Source: Iphinoe sp. HA4291-MV1
Lineage (GTDB): Bacteria; Cyanobacteriota; Cyanobacteriia; Cyanobacteriales; Nostocaceae
Assembly (NCBI GenBank): GCA_019359415.1
Contig: JAHHHH010000027.1
Location: 1-64,000 of the forward strand
Direction: 5' to 3'
DNA length: 64,000 nt
The translations under genes and the position numbers were made by a program. Each line of letters opens with the position of its first letter. The stretch's first letter is position 1. The notes beneath the pieces are model-generated. The model worked only from the letters and a program-made list of their open reading frames with translations. It made no database searches and was not told where the DNA came from. Positions 30,562 to 40,445 of this stretch are shown here, piece after piece.

Positions 30562-32211
30562 CTAATGCTCGGCTACCAACGATTCAGATTTTCCATAGCC
30601 GTAGGGTTCACCTACAACAACTGGAATTTCCTCAAAGTTCTCTACAGGAGGTGGTGAAGAAACTAGCCACTCAAGTCCAATTGCCCGCCAAGGATTCTTC
30701 AGTGCTTGCTGGTCATGCATCCAAGAACCAATGATATTAAGAATGAAAGGCAAAGTGGACACACCTAACAAAAATCCTCCAACACTGGCAACAATATTCC
30801 AAAATTCATACTCTGGAGGGTAAGAAGAAACTCGACGCAACATTCCTTGCAATCCTAGTGGGTGCATTGGGAAGAAGTTGAGGTTAATGCCAATGAACGC
30901 CAGCCAAAAATGCAATTTACCCAAGCTTTCGTAGTACATACGTCCAGTCATCTTGGGGAACCAGAAGTAAATAGCAGCAAACATCCCCATCGTTACTGTG
31001 CCGTACAGAACATAGTGAAAATGACCCACCACATAGTAAGTGTTGTTGACGTGGACATCAATAGGAACAGAGGAGAGGGTAATGCCAGTGATACCTGCAA
31101 ACACAAATAATACTAATCCACCGAATGCAAACAGCATTGGTGTATCAAACCGCAGCTTACCGCCCCAAATTGTTGCAGTCCAAGCAAACACCTTAATGCC
31201 AGTAGGTACAGAAACAAACATTGTTGTGAGCATGAAAAACATCCGCATCCAGCCTGAAGTACCGCTGACGTATAGATGGTGTACCCAGACTATACTGCTG
31301 ACTCCAGCAATCAGGAGTGATGAAACAGCGACAATTTTATAGCCAAATAGAGGTTTGCGAGCAAAAGCGGGGAAAATTTCGGAAAAGACTCCGAAAACAG
31401 GCAGAATAATCACATAAACAGCAGGGTGGGAGTAGAACCAGAAAAAGTGTTGAAATAGAACTGGATCGCCTCCCTTAACAGGGTTAAAAAAGCTAGTTCC
31501 AACTGTTAAGTCGAGTAAAAGCATGACTGCACCTGCTGTTAAGACAGGTAGTCCAAACAGTTGGATAATCTGGGCACTAAATACATTCCAAACAAAGATG
31601 GGCATACGGAAGAATGTCATCCCTGGTGCTCGCATCTTTACTATTGTGGTGACAAAGTTAATTGCCCCCATAATTGAAGAAACACCTGATACTGCTACTG
31701 CTAGAAGCCAAATAACTTCACCATTGATTAAGTTTCCTGTGGGGTTTTGCAGGCTGACAGGAGGATATGACCACCAACCTGCTTGCGCTGGACCACCAGG
31801 TATAAAGAAGCTAACCATCAGCAGAATAGCAGCGATTGGTATCATCCAGAAAGCAACAGCATTGAGTCTGGGAAACGCCATATCTCGCGCCCCAATCATC
31901 AGAGGCACAAGATAGTTAGCAAAACCTGTAAGTATGGGGAATGTCCATCCGAACAGCATCACGGTGCCGTGCATCGTGAACAGAGCATTATAGACACTAC
32001 GGTCAACGAGGTCTGATTCTGGGGTAATCAATTCCCCACGAATGATCATTGCAAATATGCCACCTACTAAAAAGAGAATGAAAGCGGTAACAATATACTG
32101 AATACCAATAACTTTGTGATCTGTACTGAAGCTAAAGTATTGCTTCCAGTCTGTTGTAGGTTCGTGTTGAGGTATGTTCTTTGTAATGTCTTCAACAGAA
32201 ATATTTGTCAT
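30562..32211 (-). CDS. ctaD: Heme-copper oxidase subunit I (ARTO type, A2 class)
   Basis: A 12-helix catalytic subunit of 549 residues. MHGTVMLFGWTFP has the low-spin heme His, WVHHLYVSGTSGW the CuB pair and NNTYYVVGHFHYVLYG the heme ligands. WFYSHPAVYV replaces the usual GHPEVY: the proton-channel Glu is missing and the YS pair of A2-type oxidases is present, with the cross-linked Tyr kept. It reduces O2 to water, probably in the thylakoid or cytoplasmic membrane; in heterocystous species such extra oxidases can protect nitrogenase by removing O2. The start ATG 32211 lies 42 bases from the end of ctaC. Confidence 0.95.
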   Translation of the reverse strand: MTNISVEDITKNIPQHEPTTDWKQYFSFSTDHKVIGIQYIVTAFILFLVGGIFAMIIRGELITPESDLVDRSVYNALFTMHGTVMLFGWTFPILTGFANYLVPLMIGARDMAFPRLNAVAFWMIPIAAILLMVSFFIPGGPAQAGWWSYPPVSLQNPTGNLINGEVIWLLAVAVSGVSSIMGAINFVTTIVKMRAPGMTFFRMPIFVWNVFSAQIIQLFGLPVLTAGAVMLLLDLTVGTSFFNPVKGGDPVLFQHFFWFYSHPAVYVIILPVFGVFSEIFPAFARKPLFGYKIVAVSSLLIAGVSSIVWVHHLYVSGTSGWMRMFFMLTTMFVSVPTGIKVFAWTATIWGGKLRFDTPMLFAFGGLVLFVFAGITGITLSSVPIDVHVNNTYYVVGHFHYVLYGTVTMGMFAAIYFWFPKMTGRMYYESLGKLHFWLAFIGINLNFFPMHPLGLQGMLRRVSSYPPEYEFWNIVASVGGFLLGVSTLPFILNIIGSWMHDQQALKNPWRAIGLEWLVSSPPPVENFEEIPVVVGEPYGYGKSESLVAEH

Positions 32212-32253
32212 TGTCTGCGTGTTGGTTGTTGGTTACTGGTTGTTAGCTACTAA

Positions 32254-33180
32254 CTAATTGCTGTAATTGACGACAGGGGCTTGTGCAGGTGCGATCGTAG
32301 CCCAGCTTTTGATTAACTGTTTTGATTCTTGGGTATATTCAGAAGCTGCTTGATTCTTTGCAGTACATGGTTTGCGGTTTGCTGCTTCAAGAAGCCACTT
32401 TTTGTATTCTTCAGGGGATTCAACAACAACATCTGCTTGCATTGTGGCAAAATAAGTACCACTGAATTCAGAATCGGTCAATCGATATTTGCCAATGCGG
32501 ATAGGGGTGAATTCAAAGTCAATGTTGCGGTTGGGAATAATGTCTTGCTTGACTCGGAAAGCAGGAATATAAAAGCCATGGACAACATCCTCCGACTGCA
32601 TGGCTAAACGGATGCGATGATTGATGGGTAAATGCAGTTCGGTGCTGGTAACTCCTGTTTCTGGGTAGCGAAAAACCCAAGCCCATTGTTTGGCATTGAC
32701 TTCGATGTTTTCAACTGGCAGGACATTTGATGCAGTTGAGGAAGATGCGGAGACGGAAATTGGCGCAGCAGATGCAGATTGCATTTCCACTGGAATATGC
32801 ACATGCATAGCCTCCATTGGTCCTTGAATCCCCATTTGCTCGTAGATTTGGTAGCTGTAGCCTGCAATCCAAAACACCAGCAATACAGGAATTGCAGTCC
32901 AGACAAATTCTAGTGTTAGATTCCCTTCAATGGGAGGACCATCGCTAATATCATACTCCCCTGCTCGATGGAAAATTGCTGAATACATGAGTGTTCCTGT
33001 GACTCCAAGGAAGATAAATGCCCCCAGCGTTATTAAAAAACTAAACAAATCATCGACGAGTCGCGATTCTTCTGCGGCTTGAGGGGGTAGCCAGGAATGT
33101 GCCTGATGTCCTATGCGAAGACTAACAGCAGTTAAGGCGAGAGCACACGCACTCAGGATCAAAATATTTCGGACTTTCAT
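32254..33180 (-). CDS. ctaC: Heme-copper oxidase subunit II lacking CuA (ARTO type)
   Basis: The 308-residue protein has two N-terminal helices and a periplasmic cupredoxin domain: EVNAKQWAWVFRYPETG and EDVVHGFYIPAFRVKQD. The CuA loop, normally C-S-E-F-C-G-x-x-H-x2-M, reads DSEFSGTYFATM. Both cysteines and the second histidine are gone, so CuA cannot form. This is the hallmark of cyanobacterial alternative respiratory terminal oxidases (ARTO; the Cox3 type of heterocysts), thought to take electrons from quinol rather than cytochrome c. First catalytic gene of the oxidase group. Confidence 0.93.
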   Translation of the reverse strand: MKVRNILILSACALALTAVSLRIGHQAHSWLPPQAAEESRLVDDLFSFLITLGAFIFLGVTGTLMYSAIFHRAGEYDISDGPPIEGNLTLEFVWTAIPVLLVFWIAGYSYQIYEQMGIQGPMEAMHVHIPVEMQSASAAPISVSASSSTASNVLPVENIEVNAKQWAWVFRYPETGVTSTELHLPINHRIRLAMQSEDVVHGFYIPAFRVKQDIIPNRNIDFEFTPIRIGKYRLTDSEFSGTYFATMQADVVVESPEEYKKWLLEAANRKPCTAKNQAASEYTQESKQLIKSWATIAPAQAPVVNYSN

Positions 33181-33246
33181 AGCGACAAATTCAGTTATCA
33201 GTTATTAGTTAACAGCAGTGAACAACTAACTGTTAAGTGTTTTGTG

Positions 33247-33852
33247 CTATTTCAGCAGTAAGTTGGGGTTTTTGCCCAATCGCAACAACATATCAGCGGT
33301 ATTGTGAACTCCAAACTCAGCAGCTAGGTGCGCTCCTAGCGTACCGTGGATGTACATGAGGAGCATGATGAATAGCCCGGAAAGTAAATAGGTCAACTGT
33401 ACTTGTTGACTGTTATCCTTACGCCAAATATAGCGCTGGAATCCTCTCCAAATAGTCATGCCAACAATCAGCGCTAGAAGAAAAACACCACCCACACCAT
33501 GCCAAAGCATTGTTTCCATTGCTTGCAACCCCCAGGCACTTTTTACCTCAGTGGATGGTTCCGCCAACATCATTTCGTAAAAACCTACTGCCACTGTAAA
33601 AAATGTGATGATTGCTGAACCCAGCATATTGTACCAACCAACATTAAAGAAGTTGGAAGGAGTGGTAGAAATTGCTAAAAACTTGAAGAGTGGTTTTTGT
33701 ATCGGTAACAGCACACCAATGAAATCAAAGGCAATGCCAAGGATGAACAAACCTAGAGTAAGATGGACTAGATTTGGGTGAATGGGTATGGCATAAGGCA
33801 ATCCATTTGCTCCAAGCTGAGTTTTCAATTGGTCAATAACTTCAGGGTTCAT
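33247..33852 (-). CDS. DUF2231 membrane protein (201 aa)
   Basis: A membrane protein with four predicted helices and the DUF2231-type start IPIHPNLVHLTLGLFILGIA, plus conserved histidines (ETMLWHGVGG; YIHGTLGAHLAAEFGVH). Such proteins may bind heme or quinone, but none is well characterised. It overlaps the preceding DUF2231 gene by four bases and is followed by ctaC. From memory the same pair precedes ARTO-type cox genes in other Nostocales, so they are probable accessory subunits. Confidence 0.82.
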   Translation of the reverse strand: MNPEVIDQLKTQLGANGLPYAIPIHPNLVHLTLGLFILGIAFDFIGVLLPIQKPLFKFLAISTTPSNFFNVGWYNMLGSAIITFFTVAVGFYEMMLAEPSTEVKSAWGLQAMETMLWHGVGGVFLLALIVGMTIWRGFQRYIWRKDNSQQVQLTYLLSGLFIMLLMYIHGTLGAHLAAEFGVHNTADMLLRLGKNPNLLLK

Positions 33853-34349
33853 TGCAGTAAGCCCTCCTTCACAGCTTCAACAACTGGTACAGTGTGTAGT
33901 CCATATACCCAAACCAGTTCATCTCCGAAATACACTTGTATGCCTACCAAAGCAGTCAAAAGTAGACCTGCTGTGAGGTAATAAATTGATATTTTTTCTG
34001 GATTGCGGGAACGAATGACATAACGCCAAGCTGTAATGGCTGCAAGAATTCCTGAAAGTGACCAGCCAAGGAGCGTATGTAGATTGAGTACTGGTTGAAC
34101 TGCGTTATAAGGTTCTGCCAAACCTGCTTCAAATTGACCAAAAAGGATGGCGATGAAGATGGAGATTGTAGCGAAAAACATATTCCACCAACTCACCTCA
34201 AAAAGACGGTGGTTACGGGTAAAGTACCCAATGACATCACACAAGAAGGCAAATAATACCATCGCAATCACAAAATGGACAACGATGGGATGCATTGTAT
34301 CGGGATATGGCAAATTATGGTCATTCAGAGACAGAAGATGCTCAAGCAT
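33849..34349 (-). CDS. DUF2231 membrane protein (166 aa), first gene of the oxidase operon
   Basis: Four predicted helices; TMHPIVVHFVIAMVLFAFLC is the DUF2231 signature, with further histidines in NLHTLLGWSL and VYGLHTVP. It overlaps the next DUF2231 gene (ATGA type). On the minus strand TATAAT lies only three bases before the ATG (34354-34359), so either this is chance or transcription starts inside the reading frame and the true start is a later Met (residue 19). Confidence 0.8.
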   Translation of the reverse strand: MLEHLLSLNDHNLPYPDTMHPIVVHFVIAMVLFAFLCDVIGYFTRNHRLFEVSWWNMFFATISIFIAILFGQFEAGLAEPYNAVQPVLNLHTLLGWSLSGILAAITAWRYVIRSRNPEKISIYYLTAGLLLTALVGIQVYFGDELVWVYGLHTVPVVEAVKEGLLQ

Positions 34350-35236
34350 GGTATTATACCTAATGTATTAGTTAGTAGTTATTAGTCAGTGATTAGTGAT
34401 TAATAAGTAACAACTAACTAATAACTATTAACAATCTTTTGACCAAATATAGAATTGCAGCAGTTATCGTTATGCTTTTTCAACAGGTGTTTGGATGAAA
34501 CTCCAACTCAAGCCCTTGAATCATGAAGTTTAGTAGACTATCCTAGCAATCGAAGTAGAGATAGTGAGTAAAAGCTTGCAAGTCATCACAAAATGTCTTT
34601 ACGGGTTGGTCAAATGCTGATGAATAAGTTGGTAATTTTCATCTGTGAGGTCAAGCAGGGTATGAAATAGAAACTTGTCAATTAGGTCTTCGGTAGCCTG
34701 GTCAATCGCAGATTACCTACTACAGTCTTAACACTTGAAATTTTGTTTCCTGTTATGGATTTTGCCATTAGTAACTATGTATTGAGAGCCATAGTTTAGA
34801 TAGGTGAGGAGTGCTTCTAACATCAATGTAATTAGAATCAATTACACTGTATTCTTACCTATTCAAGACTATTGATTTCCCATATATAAAGAATATCATA
34901 CATCTTGCCAATTTACTTGCGATTGTCAATTTTTTTGCAAAGAGTATTCGTGGTTACAATTAATCAAAAATTAGAAGATTCTCAACCAACAATTGCGTTT
35001 TTCTTCTGTTGTTTTGAGGTTAACAGTTCTGACTTGAATTTATATCTTAATGACACCACTAATTCTCCATAGTTCATGGCTGCCGCTAGCTTGCAATTGC
35101 AGCACAACGATGAAGTTAGCCCACCGCGACGCAAGCACCTCAGCGCTGTTCAGCAGCGGCAAATAACCTTTGCTGCCCCGCCAACATCTTTACACCGTCC
35201 GCTGCAACACGGTTGTTAAACCGTTTACCAACGCCA
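34350..35236. other. 887-bp intergenic region upstream of the oxidase operon
   Basis: 34366-34436 is a run of short repeats of the type TTAGTTATTAGT/TAACTAATAACT. The rest is AT-rich with no supported gene. The operon promoter must lie in the 34350-34600 part. I could not find a convincing NtcA site (GTA-N8-TAC) with a spaced -10 box by eye. Confidence 0.45.
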
Positions 35237-35545
35237 CTAGCCTTCAATCAGCCACTTCTCATAATCGCAGCGAATCAATTTCTGTTTAACGCTATTCAAA
35301 ACTTCTTCGATCTCGGATGGAAGAGGAACAGTCCCCACTGCTCCAACTCGATATACATCGTTGAGGACAGCATGATACTCTTGAACTGTAAACTCAGCAA
35401 TCACTTGAGCTAAACCTCGATCAGACATTTGCTCATAGAGAATCGACAATAGGGGAATATATTCTTGCTCTTCGATGCCCTGAGGAAAAGCACATTGAAG
35501 CAACTGATAGGTACTGACGAGATGGGCTGGAATTGTTTTTTGCAT
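35237..35545 (-). CDS. Small soluble protein, unknown
   Basis: A 102-residue mostly alpha-helical acidic protein (LLSILYEQMSDRGLAQVIAE; PLPSEIEEVLNSVKQKL). No motif was recognised. Length, start and codon use look genuine. It stands alone, divergent from nothing close. Confidence 0.55.
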   Translation of the reverse strand: MQKTIPAHLVSTYQLLQCAFPQGIEEQEYIPLLSILYEQMSDRGLAQVIAEFTVQEYHAVLNDVYRVGAVGTVPLPSEIEEVLNSVKQKLIRCDYEKWLIEG

Positions 35546-35694
35546 GATTCAGCTACCTGTCAATGGGTAGGCTCATCATTCAATTAGAGCTTATGGTTCA
35601 TATATTTAATCAATATCAAAATAGTTATTAATGAACAGTTAACAGTCATCAGTTCTTCGTGAACAGATTAGAACTAACAACTGATAACTAATAT

Positions 35695-36024
35695 CTAGTA
35701 ACGCAGTTTCACAGCAGTACCTGTAGCAGTAATCAGTACGAGAATACCTGATTGATCAACATTAATTGTGCCAGTATCAACTTCAATGCCAATAACAGCA
35801 TCTGCTCCGAGACGTAATGCCCGTCGCTCTAGTTCTTCTAAAGCCTTACGTTGACCTTCCTCAAATAGACGTTCATAGCTACCTGTGCGTCCACCGATAA
35901 CATCCCGGATGCTAGCGAAAAAATCTCGTAAGAAATTGCTGCCGTAGACAACTTCTGCCGTCACGATGCCCAGATATGACTGAATAATGGCTCCTTGAAT
36001 GACATCAGTCGTAGTTAAAATCAT
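35695..36024 (-). CDS. YbjQ-family (UPF0145) protein
   Basis: The 109-residue product contains the family pattern EVVYGSNFLRDFFASIRDVI, GGRTGSYERLFEEGQRKALE, LGADAVIGIEVD and ends in VTATGTAVKL-like form (ITATGTAVKLRY). YbjQ proteins form beta-rich pentamers of unknown role, sometimes called heavy-metal-binding domains. Single gene. Confidence 0.92.
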   Translation of the reverse strand: MILTTTDVIQGAIIQSYLGIVTAEVVYGSNFLRDFFASIRDVIGGRTGSYERLFEEGQRKALEELERRALRLGADAVIGIEVDTGTINVDQSGILVLITATGTAVKLRY

Positions 36025-36282
36025 AGATTTGCCTCAAAAACATAACTATCAACTCATACTCCTGCTTGGATTTTTAGACTTCGAAGCAGATACTTGAAAA
36101 GCAGATTATATGAGAAACAACTGTTAATTTATTGTAATTTCCCAGAACAAAATGAAATTTATCGTAAATATTTTGTAAAAGTAGACAAATAGAGTTTACA
36201 CTCACTAAATATATCTGTTTTAATGGACAAGCAACCACGGAGATTGTGGGGAAAAGTTGCAAAAACTTTTAGGTAATTTACT

Positions 36283-36963
36283 GTGTACAATCGAACATCA
36301 TTTATAGTAAGTGTTCTCCTAGTAGGAAGCTTTGTAGCAACAATACCCTTGGTCGCTCAAGCTCAAGAAACAGTACCACAACAAAGTAGCCAGGAGTTAA
36401 AGGGGCTTTTAGAGGAAGGGCGGAGGCTGGTAGATAGGAGTGATTATAGTGGGGCGATCGCTATCTATCAAAGAGCAGTCGCTCTAGAGCCAAAAAACGC
36501 CACGATTCATTCTGGCATTGGCTACCTCTATGCCCTGCAAGGAAATTTTCCTGCAGCAGTTGAGGCTTACCGTCGTGCTGTTGCCCTTAATCCTAACAAT
36601 AGCGATTATCAATATGCTTTGGGTTATGTCAGTGGTAATTTGGGAGACAATAAGGGAGCAAAGGAAGCCTACCGTCGTGCAATACAAGCTAACCGGAATA
36701 ACGTCAACGCCTATATAGGATTGGCAACAGTCCTGTTACGTTTAGGAGAAAACGAAAATGTGAAATGGGCATACGAACAAGCTGTCAACCTTGACCCCAA
36801 AAATCCCCAAGTTTATGAGTTGCGGGGTAATATCTTAATGAAGCAAGGCAAATCAAAAGAAGCGATCGCAGCGCTTCAGAAAGCTCGTGAATTGTACGAA
36901 AAGCAGGGCAAGCAGGACAGTGTAGCAAGAATAGAAGCCGTGCTGCGAACTTTAGGGGGATAA
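36283..36963 (+). CDS. Exported TPR protein
   Basis: The 226-residue product starts at GTG with a signal peptide (FIVSVLLVGSFVATIPLVAQA) and then five or so tetratricopeptide repeats: YSGAIAIYQRAVALEPKNA, FPAAVEAYRRAVALNPNNS and KGAKEAYRRAIQANRNN. It is probably a periplasmic scaffold protein. Its partner is unknown. Confidence 0.85.
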   Translation: MYNRTSFIVSVLLVGSFVATIPLVAQAQETVPQQSSQELKGLLEEGRRLVDRSDYSGAIAIYQRAVALEPKNATIHSGIGYLYALQGNFPAAVEAYRRAVALNPNNSDYQYALGYVSGNLGDNKGAKEAYRRAIQANRNNVNAYIGLATVLLRLGENENVKWAYEQAVNLDPKNPQVYELRGNILMKQGKSKEAIAALQKARELYEKQGKQDSVARIEAVLRTLGG

Positions 36964-36965
36964 AA

Positions 36966-37043
36966 TTAGTCTAACTTGCGTCCGGTGAGTTCAACGAAAA
37001 TATCTTCCAAGTTAGAGGGACGAACCATCATCCCTGTTTTGTC
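36966..37043 (-). pseudogene. C-terminal scrap of an ABC-2 type transporter ATPase
   Basis: Between the TPR gene and aat the minus strand reads, after an in-frame TAG, DKTGMMVRPSNLEDIFVEL then TGRKLD and a TAA stop. SLEDVF-x-x-LTGR is the usual end of drug/antibiotic-type ABC ATPases. No upstream part remains, so this is a deletion remnant. Confidence 0.6.
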
Positions 37044-37101
37044 CTAACCGTTACCAAACTTCTTCGTGGAAGAACAGGCGGGTATTGTCCCTACAACCAA
37101 A

Positions 37102-37677
37102 TTAAAGTAGGGAACAGGGACGTAGTAAGGCTTTGTAAAGTAACTCTTGATACTCATCATCACTCACCGGATAAGCACCAAATCTCTCCAAATGGGGATT
37201 CATCATTTGGGCATCAAACATCACAAATCGCCTTTTATGCAACCTTTCCACTAACTTTACCATCGCCACCTTTGAACCATCTGGGATGCGGTAAAACATT
37301 GACTCTCCAATAAAAGCACCCCCAATCACAATTCCTAAAATTCCTCCAGCCAGTTCATCTCCTTGCCAAGTTTCAAAACTATATGCCCAACCCGTCTGGT
37401 ACAGTTCCCAATAAATCTGTTTTAACTCTGGTGAAATCCAGGTTAATTCTCGATTAGCACACCCAGCTACGACAGCTTTAAAATCGCGGTTAATTGCAAC
37501 AGTAAAACGCTCTTGATTAAGAACACGTTGCAGGGACTTGGGGTAGCGAAATCGTTCATCTAAAGGAATGAGGGTGCGAACGCGACTCGCATACCACCCC
37601 AAGCCATGATTCTCATCCGCCATGAGAAAATAGCCTTGAGCATAGCCTTGAATAATAGTGGCAACATCATATTTCAT
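37102..37677 (-). CDS. aat: Leucyl/phenylalanyl-tRNA--protein transferase
   Basis: 191 residues from [20 protein letters not shown]. Diagnostic blocks are [32 protein letters not shown]-like ([12 protein letters not shown]), [55 protein letters not shown] and [18 protein letters not shown]. It adds Leu or Phe to N-terminal basic residues for ClpS/ClpAP degradation. The frame opens 18 bases earlier, but the ATG at 37677 fits the family. Confidence 0.95.
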   Translation of the reverse strand: MKYDVATIIQGYAQGYFLMADENHGLGWYASRVRTLIPLDERFRYPKSLQRVLNQERFTVAINRDFKAVVAGCANRELTWISPELKQIYWELYQTGWAYSFETWQGDELAGGILGIVIGGAFIGESMFYRIPDGSKVAMVKLVERLHKRRFVMFDAQMMNPHLERFGAYPVSDDEYQELLYKALLRPCSLL

Positions 37678-37774
37678 ACAAATAAGCATAAACATAGTTT
37701 GTAGTCAGCGCCTAAGCGACTACTACGAACCTATTTTCGAGCAACTCAAGGTTTTTAAATAAAAATAAAAGAAA

Positions 37775-38104
37775 ATGACAGAACCAATTCCACCTATCAC
37801 CTTACCACCACCTCAAAATCCTATACTTGAGGGAAAATGGTTACAGCAACGCTTGCATCGGTGGCTTGATGAAGAATTTATCCCAGAAGCAATCAATCAG
37901 ACAATTGCCCAAAGAGCAGCACAAATTTTTGTGCGTCAACGCATGGAAGGAGAAAACGACTTAGGTTCTCTAGTTATTGCCATTGTTACAGAGATGCAGT
38001 CGTTTGATTTTTCTAAAAGTTTCTACGGAGAGTTTGCTATTGCTAACGCCGTTAGCGACTTACTTCTAGAAAGTTTGGGAATTGATAAGTGTTGTGGGCA
38101 ATAA
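37775..38104 (+). CDS. Conserved small protein, unknown
   Basis: A 109-residue soluble protein with a proline-rich start (PIPPITLPPPQNP) and helical middle (WLQQRLHRWLDEEFIPEAIN). It is divergently transcribed from aat. It resembles small hypothetical proteins found widely in cyanobacteria, but I know no function. Confidence 0.7.
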   Translation: MTEPIPPITLPPPQNPILEGKWLQQRLHRWLDEEFIPEAINQTIAQRAAQIFVRQRMEGENDLGSLVIAIVTEMQSFDFSKSFYGEFAIANAVSDLLLESLGIDKCCGQ

Positions 38105-38172
38105 ATAATTTCTGTCCAAAGTCTAATTCGTCATTAGTCTTTTGCTATGTGCTAATGACTAATGACTAATGA

Positions 38173-38475
38173 CTACCAACTAGATTTAACCACTCCGGGT
38201 AAAAGACCCTCATGTGCCCATTCCCGCAGGACGTTCCGAGATAGCCCAAAGTCGCGGTAAAATCCTCTAGGACGACCTGTTACCCAGCAGCGGTTGCGGC
38301 GACGACTAGGAGCGCTATTGCGGGGTAGCTGTTGAATTTGGCGGTGAACTTCCAGCTTGTCAAGAGGAGATTCTGCTTGTTTGAATTCTTCCAGCAATGC
38401 TTCTCGCTTGTCAGCGTATTTAGCCATCAGTTTGGCGCGTCTTTTTTCGCGCTCAATCATGCTCTTTTTTGCCAT
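38173..38475 (-). CDS. rpsN: 30S ribosomal protein S14
   Basis: 100 residues, [20 protein letters not shown] to [20 protein letters not shown] and the final [10 protein letters not shown]. It lacks the four zinc cysteines of the short S14 type, as usual in cyanobacteria. Monocistronic, as is common in this phylum. Confidence 0.98.
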   Translation of the reverse strand: MAKKSMIEREKRRAKLMAKYADKREALLEEFKQAESPLDKLEVHRQIQQLPRNSAPSRRRNRCWVTGRPRGFYRDFGLSRNVLREWAHEGLLPGVVKSSW

Positions 38476-38550
38476 AATGTCAGTGATTTATTTGAAGACA
38501 GCATTTTCCATTTTATATAATTACACGCCTAGCGACCAAAGTCTCTTTTA

Positions 38551-38591
38551 GGGCAATGGGCAATGGGCAATGGGCAATGGGCAATGGGCAA
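38551..38591. repeat. STRR heptamer GGGCAAT, about six copies
   Basis: Perfect tandem copies of GGGCAAT between rpsN and nth. This is the same motif as the complement of the ATTGCCC tract at 14634-14662. Confidence 0.95.
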
Positions 38592-38640
38592 AGTCTCCTT
38601 GTTTTATCATCCCCCCATCTTCTTGTCTCCCTTATCCCTC

Positions 38641-39354
38641 CTAAACTTTTTCAACTTTTGCTTTTCCAGTTACTTGGGGTACCTGAAAAGCAGAAGGGCA
38701 CAGATCCGCTAGTTCACAAGCATCACAAGCAGGCGATCGCGCTTTACAAATGGCACGACCATGATAAATCAGTCGAATAGACCAATTTTCCCAGTCTGGT
38801 TGAGGCAATAGACGCATCAAATCTCGTTCAATACGGATGGGATCTGTGTGTTCAGTTAACCCCAAGCGCTGACTCAGACGTTTCACATGAGTATCCACCG
38901 TCACCCCAGCATTCATTCCATAAGCATGAGCAAGCACGACATTTGCCGTCTTTCGCGCCACACCAGGAAGCTGCAACAGCTGTTCCATCTGCTTGGGGAC
39001 ATGACCACCAAACTCATTGATAATCATCCGACAAGCAGCTTGAATATTCTTTGCCTTATTGCGATAGAACCCGGTGGAACGTACCAAGTTTTCTAACTCT
39101 GCCAAATCAGCATTTGCCAGACTCGTTGCATCCGGAAACTGACTAAACAACGCTGGTGTCACTAGATTGACTCGTTCATCCGTACACTGAGCAGAGAGAA
39201 TCGTAGCCACCAGCAACTGTACTGGGGTTGAGTAGTTTAAAGAGCAAGTTGCATCTGGATAAAGACGCTTCAGGCGAACTAGGATTTCTAGCGCTCGTTG
39301 CTTTTTAGATGACCGTTTGCGGATACTAATCACTGGAATAATCTTTGCACCCAC
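38641..39354 (-). CDS. nth: Endonuclease III
   Basis: A bifunctional DNA glycosylase/AP lyase for oxidised pyrimidines, 237 residues. The helix-hairpin-helix LPGVARKTANVVL (with the catalytic Lys), VDTHVKRLSQRLGL (catalytic Asp) and the C-terminal [4Fe-4S] motif C-x6-C-x2-C-x5-C (CKARSPACDACELADLC) are complete. The start overlaps the end of rseP by about 25 bases, so the two genes are probably cotranscribed. Confidence 0.96.
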   Translation of the reverse strand: MGAKIIPVISIRKRSSKKQRALEILVRLKRLYPDATCSLNYSTPVQLLVATILSAQCTDERVNLVTPALFSQFPDATSLANADLAELENLVRSTGFYRNKAKNIQAACRMIINEFGGHVPKQMEQLLQLPGVARKTANVVLAHAYGMNAGVTVDTHVKRLSQRLGLTEHTDPIRIERDLMRLLPQPDWENWSIRLIYHGRAICKARSPACDACELADLCPSAFQVPQVTGKAKVEKV

Positions 39355-40445
39355 TCCAATTGGGTCGTTTCTTTGACTATAAGAAAAATTCCTAGCCCTA
39401 AAAGTAGCACCAAACCAGTTTGCATGACACCTTCTTGAATGCGATTAGGTAAGGGTTTACCGCGTAAACCTTCAATCAGTAGAAAAGCAAGTTGTCCTCC
39501 ATCTAAAGCTGGTAAAGGCAAAATGTTGATGAAAGCCAAGTTAATGCTGATAAGAGCACCAAAGAACAACAAATTGCTTATATCATTCTGAGCCCAACTG
39601 GCACCAATCTCAACGATTTTCACTGGACCCGCCACTTGGCTAGCTGTTTCGCGGAAGTTTGTGATTAATTGCCCAAAACCTTGAAGTATCATCAAGACAA
39701 TCCACTGAAATTTTGTAGCACTAACCTTTAAAGCTTCCACCGGGTTAGCAGTGCGATGGCGCTCAACTTTTCCATTGGGAGCAAGTTGGATGCCAATACT
39801 ACCCTCACCGTTAGCATTAGCTTCAGGAGTTACACTCAAAGATAACTTCTGGTCACCACGGGCAATTTCTAGTTGAATTGGCTTACCTGCATGAGTTTGA
39901 ATAATTTTCTTAAAAGCTTCTATCTCTTGCAACGAAGTACCAAATTCTCTGTTATTAACTGCTAAGATGACGTCTTTAGGCTGAATTCCGGCTTTGGCTG
40001 CTACAGAACTCATATTTGGTGCTAGCTGTTGGATCAAAACTCCGCTTTGAGTTGCTTGCGGTATACCAACAACACCAACTTGCGTTACTAAAAGGAAGTA
40101 GGCAAATATTAAATTTGCTATCACTCCTGCACTGATCACAATCGCTCGATCTAAAATAGGGCGATTACGCAGAAGATTCGGGTCATCGGGTGGAATATTG
40201 CTATCTGGGTCATCGTCAGGAAAACCGACGAACCCACCTAAAGGAAAGGCACGAATAGCGTATTCAGTTTGTGCTCCTTGATACTTCCAAAGAACGGGAC
40301 CAAAGCCCAGAGAAAAACGATTGACGTAAATCCCTTGGGACCGTGCTGCAATGAAATGTCCAAACTCATGTACCAGGATCAGAACAGCCAAGACTGCGAT
40401 CGCTGCTAAACCCGCAAGAACTGACATAGATAAATAATGAACCAA
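39330..40445 (-). CDS. rseP: RIP metalloprotease RseP (site-2 protease)
   Basis: The 371-residue membrane zinc protease has HEFGHFIAA near residue 26, one PDZ domain (VAAKAGIQPKDVILAVNNRE) and the second zinc motif ILPLPALDGGQLAFLL. It cleaves membrane-bound anti-sigma factors or other regulators inside the membrane. One PDZ domain is usual for cyanobacterial forms. It is followed by nth. Confidence 0.95.
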   Translation of the reverse strand: MVHYLSMSVLAGLAAIAVLAVLILVHEFGHFIAARSQGIYVNRFSLGFGPVLWKYQGAQTEYAIRAFPLGGFVGFPDDDPDSNIPPDDPNLLRNRPILDRAIVISAGVIANLIFAYFLLVTQVGVVGIPQATQSGVLIQQLAPNMSSVAAKAGIQPKDVILAVNNREFGTSLQEIEAFKKIIQTHAGKPIQLEIARGDQKLSLSVTPEANANGEGSIGIQLAPNGKVERHRTANPVEALKVSATKFQWIVLMILQGFGQLITNFRETASQVAGPVKIVEIGASWAQNDISNLLFFGALISINLAFINILPLPALDGGQLAFLLIEGLRGKPLPNRIQEGVMQTGLVLLLGLGIFLIVKETTQLEWVQRLFQ

